Positions 1 through 9,232 of a stretch of DNA of 64,000 nt are shown here, piece after piece. The translations under genes were made by a program, and so were the position numbers. Under the pieces are notes generated by a model that was not told the DNA's origin, did not search any database, and saw only the letters and a list, made by a program, of their open reading frames with translations. Each line of letters opens with the position of its first letter. Position 1 is the first letter of the stretch. Source of the DNA: Phenylobacterium immobile (ATCC 35973) (GTDB lineage Bacteria; Pseudomonadota; Alphaproteobacteria; Caulobacterales; Caulobacteraceae); the NCBI RefSeq assembly GCF_001375595.1, contig NZ_CVJQ01000001.1, positions 1,612,001 through 1,676,000 on the forward strand. The letters are read 5' to 3'.

Positions 1-153
1 CGCGCGAACACGGCGGGCCGTGGTTGGGTCAACGGGATAGTGTTTTTCGAGCCCGCCTGCGAAGCGCATGTGGAGCGCGGCGGTGCTTCCCTCCGTCTCC
101 AGGCGCGTCTGCACACTCACTGGCTTGCTCCGATCGTCGCTCAAGCTGACCAT
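1..153 (-). CDS. Hypothetical protein, N-terminal 51 residues only (runs off the window)
   Basis: An open frame on the minus strand starts with ATG at 153 and stays open to base 1. It begins MVSLSDDRSKPVSVQTRLET and continues with mixed charged and hydrophobic residues. I do not recognise a family. The frame is also open for about 22 codons upstream of the ATG, but no other usual start is present there and no clear ribosome binding site precedes the ATG. It lies on the same strand as, and just downstream of, the mmpA/mmpB pair, so it may belong to the same mobile-element transcription unit. Confidence 0.4.
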   Translation of the reverse strand, partial: MVSLSDDRSKPVSVQTRLETEGSTAALHMRFAGGLEKHYPVDPTTARRVRA

Positions 154-231
154 TGAGCGCGCCGACCACGACCGATCAACCGCGCTCCAGGATTCGTAGG
201 GGTATGGCGTAGGATTAGCGGCAGGCGGCAG

Positions 232-826
232 TCAGGACCGCACGAACCTCAGAAGCGGTTCGATGACTTGGCCATCGGCCGCGCGCAGGGCGTCCACATA
301 GCGCTTCCGCAGGTCGCTGATGGCGATCAGATTGCCCCGGCCCCAACTGAATCGCTGGCCGCCGAGTTGAACGATCAGAAGGTCAGCCGCCATCCGCGAC
401 AGGCGTCCGTTGCCGTTCGGGAACGGGTGGATCAGCACCAGCCGGTGATGGAAGCGCGTGGCGATTTCGTCCGGCGGGAAGCTCTTGTGTCGATCCAATA
501 GCGAACGTCGCCCAGCAACTGGCGAAGCGCCGGCCCGATCTCCCAAGTGTCCAGGCCGATGTTTCGGCCAGTCTCTTTGGAGAATTCACCGGCCCAGGCC
601 CATACGTCGCCGAACATCCGTTTGTGCAGGCCGCATAGGAAATCCTCGTCGAGCACGTCACCGCGCCGGCGCCCGAAAGCCCAGTCGTCCGCGCGTCGAT
701 GCCGATCTGTTCAGTCTCATTGAGTTCCGAGCGCAGGGTGACGTAGCTCGGGATGAGCGCTGCGCGTTCATCGGGTGTCAGCGGCGTGGAGGCCTCGTCA
801 TCCGCGTCGGTAAGCGGATCGCTCAT
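232..826 (-). pseudogene. Mobile mystery protein B (Fic/DOC family), broken by two frameshifts
   Basis: Three consecutive reading frames together spell one Fic-family protein. Frame one starts at ATG 826 (MSDPLTD) and runs through RSELNETEQIGID. Near 695 the homology jumps frame to DDWAFGRRRGDVLDEDFL and HKRMFGDVWAWAG. Near 490 it jumps again to HKSFPPDEIATRFHH and the Fic core HPFPNGNGR. Fic proteins usually transfer AMP or another nucleotide moiety to a target, and the core His, the glycine-rich loop and Arg are intact here. The family (mobile mystery protein B) is nearly always the downstream partner of mobile mystery protein A. Here the ATG overlaps the mmpA stop as ATGA. Two one-base indels either kill the gene or are sequencing errors. 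Confidence 0.75.
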
Positions 827-1296
827 TGGGACGTCCACAGCCGGCGAGGATCGCCTTCGAGGATGTCCCGGAAGACCCGTGAATGCTCGGCGTTGAGATC
901 CCGCTCGGAAAGCGCCTGGTTCTCCAGCTTCATGGTGTGGTGCGTGCGGCTGAGCCGTTCGTTGGTCAGAACGGCCGCCCGCTGTCGCACGATCTGCTCC
1001 AGGTCCTCGTTGGGAACAAGTGCATAGACCAGGGTGCAGTTCATTGCCTCGGCCGCCTGCCTGAGGGTGCGAAGCGTAACGGCAGAGCCGACTTCGTCCT
1101 TCTCAATCCGGCTGACGCGCGTCTGGGCGACGCCCATGCGTTCGGCGAGCTGCGCCGTTGTCATGCCGAGCGCCTCGCGGATAGCCTTGATCCAGCCGCG
1201 CGCCGGGCGCGCCAAATCCTGCGTCTTGCGCAGGGGCGTGAGGCGGCGATCCAGGTGCTTTCTGGCTAGCGCGGCAGTGGCGGACTTAGAATGCAT
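823..1296 (-). CDS. Mobile mystery protein A (HTH_3 regulator)
   Basis: A 157-residue protein with a Cro/cI-type helix-turn-helix at about residues 40-65 (TTAQLAERMGVAQTRVSRIE). It resembles mobile mystery protein A, a DNA-binding protein of plasmids and genomic islands that precedes a Fic-family partner. The ATG at 1296 lies inside the first of four palindromic motifs spaced 33 bp apart, which suggests autorepression. The stop overlaps the start of mmpB by ATGA, so the two are translationally coupled. The role of the pair is unknown. Family assignment rests on the pairing, the length and the HTH. Confidence 0.75.
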   Translation of the reverse strand: MHSKSATAALARKHLDRRLTPLRKTQDLARPARGWIKAIREALGMTTAQLAERMGVAQTRVSRIEKDEVGSAVTLRTLRQAAEAMNCTLVYALVPNEDLEQIVRQRAAVLTNERLSRTHHTMKLENQALSERDLNAEHSRVFRDILEGDPRRLWTSQ

Positions 1297-1402
1297 GTGT
1301 TCTTCTCCGGGCAGAGAGACAGAACATATATGTGTTGGAATGGCAATTGGTTAAGAATGCAAATGTTCTGCGATGGTCCGTGTCTCAGCATATATGTGTG
1401 CT
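1288..1402. promoter_or_regulatory. Four 16-bp palindromic operator motifs at exact 33-bp spacing
   Basis: Related 16-mers begin at 1288, 1321, 1354 and 1387, each separated by a 17-bp non-repeated spacer. All fit AG[AC]A-N6-TGT[GT][CT]T. Copies 1 and 3 agree at 14 of 16 positions (AGAATGCA..TGTTCT). Copies 2 and 4 share CATATATGTGT. The first copy covers the mmpA start codon and the array fills most of the 127-bp gap upstream of mmpA. Three-helical-turn spacing suggests cooperative binding on one face of the DNA, most simply by MmpA itself. The binding protein is inferred; the repeats are directly visible. Confidence 0.7.
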
Positions 1403-1423
1403 TCATAAGGCATCGAGAGCCCT

Positions 1424-2113
1424 TTAGCGTGGCTTGGTCCCAGAGGCGTCGGGAGGCGTTAGAGTGAGGACGCAACGCTGGCTTTTGCCGGTTCGGGCGA
1501 GCGCGGCGCGGCAAGCATCAATGGCTTCGCGGTTGCCGCTCAGCGTGGCGGCGTCAGCATTGAAGCGTTCCCAAGCCTGCGGGTTACCCCTTCGCATTAG
1601 GGCACTGCCCGCCTTCCATTGATCCTCCCGCATCACCAGCGTCGCGACGCGGGCGTTAAGCCCGAACGGCAAGAACCCCGCGATGATGGGTGACAGGAGG
1701 AGTCCGACCGCGAATGCGGCGGCGCACGTCCAGCACAGGAGCTTGAATTGCCGATCCTGAGCCCATGCCTGACCGATGATGCCGGACAGGCGGGAGCGCT
1801 CGCGCTCGGCTTCCTGGGCGGCCCTTTCGAGCCGCTGCGACGCCTCGCGGATGAGGTTGGCGCCGGCGTTGGCGATGGCCTGGCCCTGTTGCTCCGGCGT
1901 GCGCGCCAGCGTGGGCGACTTGAGGATGGCCTCAAGCTGTTCGCCTACCTCGTCCAGCCCCTTGCCGATCACGGCTAAGTCCTGGCTGTAGTCGGGCGGC
2001 CGGTTCTCGCGCATCGCGGCTGGCATGGCTTCGATGGCGCGCCGAAGGACCGACACCTCCGCTCGCAAATCCTCGAACGCCTGGGCGGGATCGCCCGCAT
2101 GATCTTCCGCCAT
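1424..2113 (-). CDS. DUF6118-like membrane protein of conjugative elements
   Basis: A 229-residue protein with an N-terminal coiled-coil-like half (about 1-115, rich in Glu, Ala, Arg and Leu), one hydrophobic membrane segment at about 125-148 (LLCWTCAAAFAVGLLLSPII), and a C-terminal soluble part ending in a Cys-containing segment. It looks like the DUF6118 proteins that accompany Ti-type relaxases in alphaproteobacterial elements; their function is unknown. ATG at 2113 has a strong GGAGG site. It starts 15 bp after the relaxase gene, so the two form one operon. Confidence 0.65.
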   Translation of the reverse strand: MAEDHAGDPAQAFEDLRAEVSVLRRAIEAMPAAMRENRPPDYSQDLAVIGKGLDEVGEQLEAILKSPTLARTPEQQGQAIANAGANLIREASQRLERAAQEAERERSRLSGIIGQAWAQDRQFKLLCWTCAAAFAVGLLLSPIIAGFLPFGLNARVATLVMREDQWKAGSALMRRGNPQAWERFNADAATLSGNREAIDACRAALARTGKSQRCVLTLTPPDASGTKPR

Positions 2114-2128
2114 CCTTACCTCCGGTCG

Positions 2129-5100
2129 CTATCGCGAAAGCCCCCGGTCGCGCCCAATGCCGATCTCGATTGTCGCCCGCTGCACGGTCGGCGCAGCGAT
2201 CACCCGCGCCAGGGTTGATCCTGGTCCGACGCCCAAGGACGGGGCGCGAGCGCGCACCAGCGACTCAAGCTGCGGATCACGCTTCAGGGTTCCCGCGATG
2301 GTCTTCAGTCGGCCTTCGACACCCTTGCGCGCGGCGCCATGGCGCCACCCGTCCAGCCGCTCGTGCTGCGCCTCCAGCCGCGTCCATTCCTTGACCAGCC
2401 GGTCGGCTTTCAGCGCCGGATCGCGACGCACCCGTTCCTCGTGCCGAATGGCGCCGGCCAGCTCCGCGCCGCGCGCATCCCCACGAAGATCCCGAAACGC
2501 GCGGAAGGTCGCCGGCTCGTGACGCAGAGCGCTGTGAAGGTCGCGCGTCGCGCCCGGCCGCACCCCGTCCAACGCCGCCCCGGATTCACGCAATTCGCGC
2601 TTTTGAAATTCCAGGACCGGAAGCTTTTGGGCGCGCATGCGCTCGGCATCGCCCAGGGCGCGGGCGTAGCGCTCCACGGCCGGTTCCAGCGGCGTCTGCG
2701 GCAAGCGTCCGGACTGTACCGGGGTGGCGGATGACAAGCCTTGGACGCGGCTCATCTCGGGCGCCTTCGCTCGCCGGTTCAAGCTGAGACCGTCGAACAT
2801 GCCGCGCCTGCGCTCGGGCTCGATCTGCGGCGCTTCGGTGGGAGCCCGTGCTGAGCGCTGCATCGATTGGGGGACGACAATCGGCTCTTCGATGCCGCGC
2901 CGGGCCGCATAGTCGAGGGTCGTCTCCTTCAAGCCGGCGCGAGAGAGGCGCGCGGCCAGGGCGTCCGCATCCTTGAACTCCTCGCGGCCGGCATAGAGCG
3001 CCACTTCGTCGCGATGGCGGGTCATGCTGACATAGGTCAGGTGCCGATCCATCGTGCCGGACGCCAGCACATAGGTCCGGTCCACCGTCGCCCCTTGGGC
3101 CTTGTGAATGGTCGTCGCATAGCCGTGATCCACGGCGGCATAGTCGGCCATCGAAATGGAAACGCGGCGGCCCTGACCGGGGTTACTGGCGGTGTCCAAG
3201 CGCACCTCAAGCCGGCCGGGCTCGGCGCGCTCCACCGTTCCCAGCATTCCGTTCTTCACGCCGAGATCGCGGTTGTTTTCCCGGAACAGCAGCCGGTCGC
3301 CAGCCGCGAACGCCCGCTCGCCTTCCGTCGTCTGGTAGAGATGCTCGCCCTGAAGTTCGCCTCGCCCTCGGCGAACGGCGCGGATCGAATCGTTCAAATC
3401 CGCCACGTCGGCGCGGCGATGCGCCAGCACCAGCCGCGAGCCATCCGGCCGCGCGTCCATGTCGCCGATCACGTCGCCCACGATGGCGTTTCGGGCCGCG
3501 CCGATATCGTCCTCGAAGCGGATCGCGCCGCGCTCGGCGTAGGCCGACAAGCCCGCTTGCGTCCGGTGACTGGCGAAGTCCACGGACGCCTCCCTTTGCC
3601 AGCCTTCGCGCTGCCGGCGGATTTCACCCAACTCCACAAAGCCGACGCGCTCGGCGACGGCGCGGAAGGCCGCGCCCGGCCCAATCGGTTGAAGCTGCTC
3701 GGGGTCGCCCACAAGCACCACCTTGGCGCCGGCGCGATCCGCCTCGGCGAGCACGCGTGAGAGCTGCCGGCTTCCCACCATGCCGGCCTCGTCGATCACC
3801 AGCACGCTGCGCGCGCTGAGCATGTTGCGCCCACGCTCCCAACTGCGCTCAAAGCTGGCCAGCGTCCGGCTGCGGATGCCGGAGGATTCCTCCAATCCTT
3901 CGGCCGCCTTGCCCGCAAGCGCTGCGCCCATCACATCATAGCCCTCGGCCTCCCACGCCTGGCGCGCGGCGCCGAGCATGGTGCTCTTGCCGGCGCCGGC
4001 CATGCCGACCACGGCCTCGATGTGTTCGGGTCCGGTGATGTGGCGAACCGCTTGCCTCTGCTCCTCAGCCAGGAACGGCCGATCTGCGATGGCCTGTTCC
4101 ACGCGGTTGCGACTGACGCTGAACCCACGGCTCCCGGCCATCCGGTCGGCGCTGTCGGCCATCTGTCGCTCGACCGCGATCATCTCCTTGGTGGAGAAGC
4201 GCGCCGGCTCCAGGGTCCGACCGAATTCGTCCCGTTGCTCGGGCCGCAGCTCGACCAGCGCGGGCGAGGCCATCGCCTTGGTGAAGGCCGATTGGAAGGA
4301 GTCAGGATCGTCGATATAGCGGTGCAGGGTCCGCGCCACGTCGGTGCGGTCGAACACGCTCTTCTCATTTGTGACGAGGGTCAGCGCCTGTTCCGGCTTT
4401 TCGCGGATGAGCGCCGCGTTTCGACGGGCCTGATCTTCGTCCTGGCGGGCGCGCACCACGGATTTTCCACGCCGGTCCATCTGGGTCGCGTGAACGCCCA
4501 TGTGCTGGGTCGGCTCGATCTCCAGACCGCAGTCGCGATGGGAGCGATGGTCGATGCGGATGTCGTGGCCGGCGAGCGCCAGATGCCGGTTGGCGCGATC
4601 CTCCCAATCCATGCGGATATCGCGGAGCTGATCGTGCGAGGTCGGCAGGCCCAGAGCAGCGAGCCGCTTGTTCTCCAGCTCCAGGTCAGATTTCTCGCCA
4701 AGCCCGTCCCGGTCCACCTTGCGGGTGGTCATCATGATGTGGGCGTGGTGGTTGCGCACGTCGGTGTCGCCGTGCGGACTATGGATGGCGAAATCCACGA
4801 CCACGCCGTAGCGGTCGGCCAATCCGTGGGCAAACTCCCGCGTCAGCTCCAAGCGTTGATCGGCGCTCAGCTCATGAGGCAGCGCGACTTCGATCTCGCG
4901 GGCCACACGCGCGTCCTTGCGCTTCTCGGCCGCCTCGGCGCCGTTCCAAAGGCGAGAGCGGCCCTGCGCCCACTCCGCCTCTATGCCTTCCGGCAAGACG
5001 ATCTCGGTATGCTCCACGCCTCGCCGATGGGTGAAGTCGTGGGTCAGGCCGTCGCGTTCATTGGTCAGCTTCTGTGAGGCGCGGTAGGCGGCGGCGGCCA

Positions 5101-5158
5101 CGGCGCTGCGTCCGCCGCTACGGCTGATCGGCTTGGTGGCCAGATGATAGATCGCCAT
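2129..5158 (-). CDS. traA: Ti-type conjugative relaxase/helicase TraA (MobA/MobL family)
   Basis: A 1009-residue relaxase that should nick oriT and pilot the transferred strand. Residues 1-240 form the MobA/MobL nuclease: a candidate Tyr25 and the metal-binding histidines around 126-140 (NHHAHIMM). A RecD-like helicase follows, with Walker A GMAGAGKST at about 385-393, Walker B VLVIDEAGM near 452-460, and the late helicase motif YVSMTRHRD. I start it at ATG 5158 (MAIYHLATKP), which matches the family N-terminus and has a GGGGGG-type site; the frame is open further upstream but without homology. The gene runs away from the oriT found 92 bp upstream of its start. DUF6118 follows in the same operon. 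Confidence 0.93.
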   Translation of the reverse strand: MAIYHLATKPISRSGGRSAVAAAAYRASQKLTNERDGLTHDFTHRRGVEHTEIVLPEGIEAEWAQGRSRLWNGAEAAEKRKDARVAREIEVALPHELSADQRLELTREFAHGLADRYGVVVDFAIHSPHGDTDVRNHHAHIMMTTRKVDRDGLGEKSDLELENKRLAALGLPTSHDQLRDIRMDWEDRANRHLALAGHDIRIDHRSHRDCGLEIEPTQHMGVHATQMDRRGKSVVRARQDEDQARRNAALIREKPEQALTLVTNEKSVFDRTDVARTLHRYIDDPDSFQSAFTKAMASPALVELRPEQRDEFGRTLEPARFSTKEMIAVERQMADSADRMAGSRGFSVSRNRVEQAIADRPFLAEEQRQAVRHITGPEHIEAVVGMAGAGKSTMLGAARQAWEAEGYDVMGAALAGKAAEGLEESSGIRSRTLASFERSWERGRNMLSARSVLVIDEAGMVGSRQLSRVLAEADRAGAKVVLVGDPEQLQPIGPGAAFRAVAERVGFVELGEIRRQREGWQREASVDFASHRTQAGLSAYAERGAIRFEDDIGAARNAIVGDVIGDMDARPDGSRLVLAHRRADVADLNDSIRAVRRGRGELQGEHLYQTTEGERAFAAGDRLLFRENNRDLGVKNGMLGTVERAEPGRLEVRLDTASNPGQGRRVSISMADYAAVDHGYATTIHKAQGATVDRTYVLASGTMDRHLTYVSMTRHRDEVALYAGREEFKDADALAARLSRAGLKETTLDYAARRGIEEPIVVPQSMQRSARAPTEAPQIEPERRRGMFDGLSLNRRAKAPEMSRVQGLSSATPVQSGRLPQTPLEPAVERYARALGDAERMRAQKLPVLEFQKRELRESGAALDGVRPGATRDLHSALRHEPATFRAFRDLRGDARGAELAGAIRHEERVRRDPALKADRLVKEWTRLEAQHERLDGWRHGAARKGVEGRLKTIAGTLKRDPQLESLVRARAPSLGVGPGSTLARVIAAPTVQRATIEIGIGRDRGLSR

Positions 5159-5249
5159 GACGATCCCCCCTGTGGGTCCATCCTGGCGGGCCAAGGGTGC
5201 GTAGGCCCCATACGGCCTTCGGTCCGTCGATCTGACGCTAACAAGCAGT

Positions 5250-5280
5250 GAGTTGCGCAGCAACTCGTAAGTGCGCCCTT
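5250..5280 (+). other. oriT: oriT with nic site, IncQ/Ti type
   Basis: Between the divergent traA and traD genes is a perfect inverted repeat, GAGTTGC-GCA-GCAACTC (5250-5266), followed at once by GTAAGTGCGCCCTT. This reproduces the architecture of the IncQ (RSF1010/R1162) oriT: a hairpin followed by TAA(A/G)TGCGCCCT with cleavage after CCCT. The predicted nic lies at about 5279/5280 on the plus strand. The 5' end would then lead rightward, so traG, the defence operon and int would enter first and traA last. The rest of the 5159-5537 gap holds promoter space and a second inverted repeat, TGTGGG-N5-CCCACA, at 5509-5525. Confidence 0.8.
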
Positions 5281-5537
5281 CACTAATCTTCGCTGCGCTC
5301 AGAACGCTCGGTGTGGCTCGCCTGTGAGCAAGCTTGGCAATATCCTGCGCAATGATGTTGGAGATACACAGAGTCGCGTCGCAATAAGACCTAAACCGGC
5401 GGAACGACGCAACGGCTACGCTTTTCAACGCGCGCTATGGGGCATGATGCGTCTTCGCGTTGCTGAAAATTGGCTAGCGGATATTTTATCAGCGGCTATC
5501 GTGAGCCCTGTGGGGGGCGCCCACATCGGAGGACACG

Positions 5538-5858
5538 ATGGTGAAGCGTTCCATCGCCGAGCGGCTGGCCCAACTGGAGGCCCAACGTAAGTCGCTCCAG
5601 ACCAAACTCGGCAAGCAAGAACGGGCCAAGGACACGCGCCGCAAGGTGCTGCTCGGCGCCTTTCTTCTGCACCGGCTAGAGAAAGGCCAAGACAGCTTTT
5701 CCAAGGAGCAGTTGCCCGATTGGCTTCGACGCGAACTGCCGGGCTTCATAAGCCGCGACGACGACGCAGCGCTGTTCGCCGATCTGCTTGGCGACACGCA
5801 CGCCGGCAAGGCTCCAGCGGCCGACAAGGCGCCGGCCTCGGCCTCAGCTCACTCCTGA
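5538..5858 (+). CDS. TraD-family conjugal transfer accessory protein
   Basis: A 106-residue basic protein. It has an N-terminal coiled coil (SIAERLAQLEAQRKSLQTKL) and the DTRRKVLLGAFLL segment typical of the small TraD proteins encoded beside Ti-plasmid oriT. The Ala/Ser-rich tail is probably disordered. In Ti plasmids the genes next to oriT encode relaxosome accessory factors, which is the likely job here. ATG 5538 follows a GGAGG site. It is divergent from traA across the oriT and precedes traG by 46 bp. Confidence 0.65.
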   Translation: MVKRSIAERLAQLEAQRKSLQTKLGKQERAKDTRRKVLLGAFLLHRLEKGQDSFSKEQLPDWLRRELPGFISRDDDAALFADLLGDTHAGKAPAADKAPASASAHS

Positions 5859-5904
5859 AGGTGGCGCGCATCACTGCGCGCCCGAACGCTGATGCGGAGC
5901 GAGG

Positions 5905-7488
5905 ATGATCCGTCGCGCCATCTTGCTGATTGTCTATCTGGTCGCGGGTTATGTGCTCGGCAATCTCCTTGCGCACCTGGTTCTGATTCCGGTCGCGGCG
6001 ATCAAGCACCTGAGCGACGTCGCCGTGAACCGATGGGCTGTCGCGGGCGGGCTGCTTGGCGTGGTGATTGGCTTCGGCAATTGGCGCAATCGCACCGCGC
6101 CCGCCAATTCTTGGGGCGTCCATGGCTCCGCCCATTGGGCGAACGAGCGGGAGGTGCGCGCCTCACTCGGCGGCCCTGACGGCGTCATCGTCGGCCGGGA
6201 AAACCGCAAAGGCGGAAGCCTGCTGCGCTATAGCGGCGAGCAACATCTGATCACCATCGCGCCGACGCGCTCGGGCAAAGGCGTAGGCGCCATTATTCCC
6301 AATCTGCTGACCGCCCAGCGATCCATCCTCTGCATCGACCCGAAGGGTGAGAACGCCCGCATCGCCGTGCAGGCGCGCCTTCGGCTTGGGCCGGTCGATG
6401 TGCTCGACCCCTTCGGCGTCTCGGGCGTCGTGTCCGCCGCGTTCAACCCGCTGGATGGGTTGGACGAGGAAAGCTCTGAACTCGCGGAGGACGCCGCGCT
6501 CCTGGCCGATGCCCTGGTCTATGATCCGCCCGGCCAGATCGGCGAAGCCCACTGGAACGAGGAAGCCAAGGCGCTGATCGCGGGGGTGATCCTCTACGTG
6601 GTCTGCCATGAGAATCCGCAGACTCGAAACCTCGTCACCGTGCGCGAGCTGCTGACCGCAGCGCCGGAGACATTCGCGGCCATGCTGATGATGATGCAGA
6701 AATCGACCTGCGCGGGAGGCTTGGTCGCGCGGGCCGCCAATCGTCACCTGAGCAAAACGGGGCGCGAGGCCGCAGGCGTCCTATCCTCCGCTCAGCGCCA
6801 CACCCATTTCCTCGACAGCCGACGGATGGCGGCGGTGCTCGATCATTCCGATTTCCGGTTCGAGGATCTCAAGGCCGGAACCTGCACGGTGTTCCTGGTC
6901 CTGCCACCCGATCGGCTGAACACCCACGCGCGATGGCTGCGCCTACTGGTCGCCCAGGCGATTGGCGCCCTGGCGCGGTCCACGGCGAGTCCGCCAGCGC
7001 CGGTGTTGTTGCTTCTGGACGAGTTCGCCGCATTGGGCCGGCTGGAGCCGTTGGAGCAGGCCTTTGGCTTGATGGCGGGCTACGGTCTGCAACTGTGGCC
7101 GATCCTCCAGGACCTACACCAACTGTCCAGCGTCTACGGCGAGCGCGCCGGTACGTTTTTATCGAATGCCGGCCTGATCCAGGTCTTCAACGTCGGCGAC
7201 GTGGATACCGCGAGCTGGGTCTCGCGCTCCATCGGTTCGATGACCATGGCCTATCAGACAGCAGGCTCCAGCGTGTCGCAGGCGCCTGGGCCGTTCCTGT
7301 TCCGTCAAACCACGACCAGCACGTCCACCTCCGACCACCTCAGCAAGCGCGAATTGCTGACGGCCGATGAGGTCATGCGCCTTGATGCCAGCCTGGAAAT
7401 CCTGCTGCGCCAAGGAAAGGCGCCCGTGGTCGCGCGAAAGGTCCGCTATTTCGCCGATCCGGAGTTCGCGGGGCGATTTGACTCGTGA
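5905..7488 (+). CDS. traG: Type IV coupling protein TraG/VirD4
   Basis: A 527-residue inner-membrane ATPase that links the relaxosome to a type IV secretion channel. Two N-terminal membrane helices lie at about 5-30 and 44-58. Walker A is APTRSGKG at 119-126; Walker B is VLLLLDEFAALG near 366-377. The C-terminus is shorter than many VirD4 proteins but the ATPase core is complete. Start ATG 5905 has a GGAGCGAGG site. It follows traD in one operon. No mating-pore (trb/virB) genes are visible nearby, so it may serve a pore encoded further left or by a helper. The 125 bp after its stop, facing hsdM, contain nothing I can name. Confidence 0.92.
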   Translation: MIRRAILLIVYLVAGYVLGNLLAHLVLIPVAAIKHLSDVAVNRWAVAGGLLGVVIGFGNWRNRTAPANSWGVHGSAHWANEREVRASLGGPDGVIVGRENRKGGSLLRYSGEQHLITIAPTRSGKGVGAIIPNLLTAQRSILCIDPKGENARIAVQARLRLGPVDVLDPFGVSGVVSAAFNPLDGLDEESSELAEDAALLADALVYDPPGQIGEAHWNEEAKALIAGVILYVVCHENPQTRNLVTVRELLTAAPETFAAMLMMMQKSTCAGGLVARAANRHLSKTGREAAGVLSSAQRHTHFLDSRRMAAVLDHSDFRFEDLKAGTCTVFLVLPPDRLNTHARWLRLLVAQAIGALARSTASPPAPVLLLLDEFAALGRLEPLEQAFGLMAGYGLQLWPILQDLHQLSSVYGERAGTFLSNAGLIQVFNVGDVDTASWVSRSIGSMTMAYQTAGSSVSQAPGPFLFRQTTTSTSTSDHLSKRELLTADEVMRLDASLEILLRQGKAPVVARKVRYFADPEFAGRFDS

Positions 7489-7613
7489 TGAGTCGACAGC
7501 GACGCTAACCGTATCGTCGCCGGTCTGCTCCCAGAGCCAGATCGACGAGCTGCTGCCGGTGGGCCTACGCGCCCGCCTCACTCAATGCCGTGGCCTGAGA
7601 ATAGCGGTTGCGC

Positions 7614-9232
7614 TCACTCGGCTTCTGGCAACAGAGAAAGCCCTAGTTCTCCCAAGAAGGCGTTGTGCTTGGAAGTCGCTTCCCGGATTTGCTTTTGAAG
7701 CTGGACCAACTCGCTCTGGATGACCGACAGCTCAATTTCTTCCTCGCCCACGGCCGTTCTGATGTAACGAGAGATGTTGAGGTTGTAGTCTTCCTCAGCA
7801 ATGCGCTCCATGCTGACGCGCCTTGAATAACGGTCCTCTTCCTTGCGGAAGCGGTAGGTATCGATAATCTTGCCGATATGCTCGTCGGTGAGCTGGTTCT
7901 GCCGCTTGCTCTTCGCGAAATGCTCGGCCGCGTTGATGAAGAGCACGTCATCGGGTTTTTTGCATTTCTTCAGCACAAGGATGCAAACTGGGATGCCCGT
8001 CGAGTAGAACAGGTTCGCAGGCAAGCCGATGACTGTATCGATGTGACCGTCCTTCAGCAGCTTGGTTCGGATGCGCTCTTCCGCCCCTCCTCGGAACAAC
8101 ACCCCATGCGGCAGGATGATGGCCATCACACCCTCATCCTTCAGGTAGTGGAATCCGTGCAGGAGGAACGCGAAGTCGGCGGCAGACTTGGGCGCCAGTC
8201 CGTAATTCTTGAATCGCACATCGTCGCCCATCGCCTCAGTCGGCTCCCAGCGGAGGCTGAAGGGCGGGTTGGCCACGATCGCGTCGAAGGAGGGCTTCTT
8301 GGCGGGATTCAACTCCCGCAGGATGTCCCAGTCATTGGTTAGTGTGTCGCCATGGTAGATTTCAAATTCAGTATCTTTCACGCCGTGCAGCAGCATATTC
8401 ATGCGGGCGAGATTGTAGGTGGTGATGTTCTTTTCCTGTCCGTAAATTTTGCCGATGCCATGCGGCCCCATGCGCTTGCGCACGTTAAGCAATAGCGAGC
8501 CGGAGCCGCAGGCAAAGTCGAGAACGCTCGTCAGCCGAACCTTCTTGCCGGTGGCCGGTTCCTGGCTATCGAGCGTTACGATCCCGGAGAGAATGTCAGA
8601 CACCTGCTGAGGCGTATAAAACTCGCCCGCCTTCTTGCCGGACCCGGCGGCGAATTCGCCGATCAGGTATTCATAGGCGTCGCCCAGCGCATCGACATCG
8701 GAGGAGAAGTCCGCGAGCCCTTTGGCGATCTCTGCAATGATCGCACACAGCTTGGCATTGCGGTCCGCATAGCTCCGTCCGAGTTTATCCGAGCCGAGAT
8801 TGATCTCGGAGAAAAGGCCACTGAAGGTGCTCTGGAAGGACTCGTTCTCGATGTATTTGAAGCCCGCCTGCAGGGCGTTCAGCAGTTCGCCGTTCTGGGT
8901 GCGCGCCATATAGGCAATGCTAGTCCAGAGGTGTTCCGGCTTGATTACATAGTGCGCCTTGAGGCGCATCTGCTTTTCAAAAGCCGAAATATCATCGGGG
9001 TTCTGCGCGTACCACACCGATAGGGGCGAGCGCCCGCCATTACCGATGGCGTTGGGATCTGGGTAGTCGGACCCAAGCTCCTTCTTAGCGGCCATCTCGT
9101 AGTTGTCCGAGAGGTAGCGCAAGAACAGGAACGACAGCATGTAGTCGCGGAAGTCGTCGGCATTCATCGCCCCGCGCAGCTGGTCGGCGATGTTCCATAG
9201 CGTCTTGCCCAGCTGCTTTTGGATTTGGTCGT

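Noticed and set aside
1288-1402. Possible CRISPR array (repeat plus unique spacer pattern)
   Set aside because: Repeats are 16 bp and imperfect, spacers 17 bp, only four units, no cas genes; the position over a promoter fits operators better.
4022-5077. 351-codon plus-strand frame inside the relaxase gene
   Set aside because: Antisense shadow of traA caused by high GC; the minus-strand protein has clear relaxase and helicase motifs.
7489-7613. Coding remnant after traG (frame containing CSQSQIDELLP)
   Set aside because: It is an overlapping frame of about 40 codons with no start signal or secure homology.
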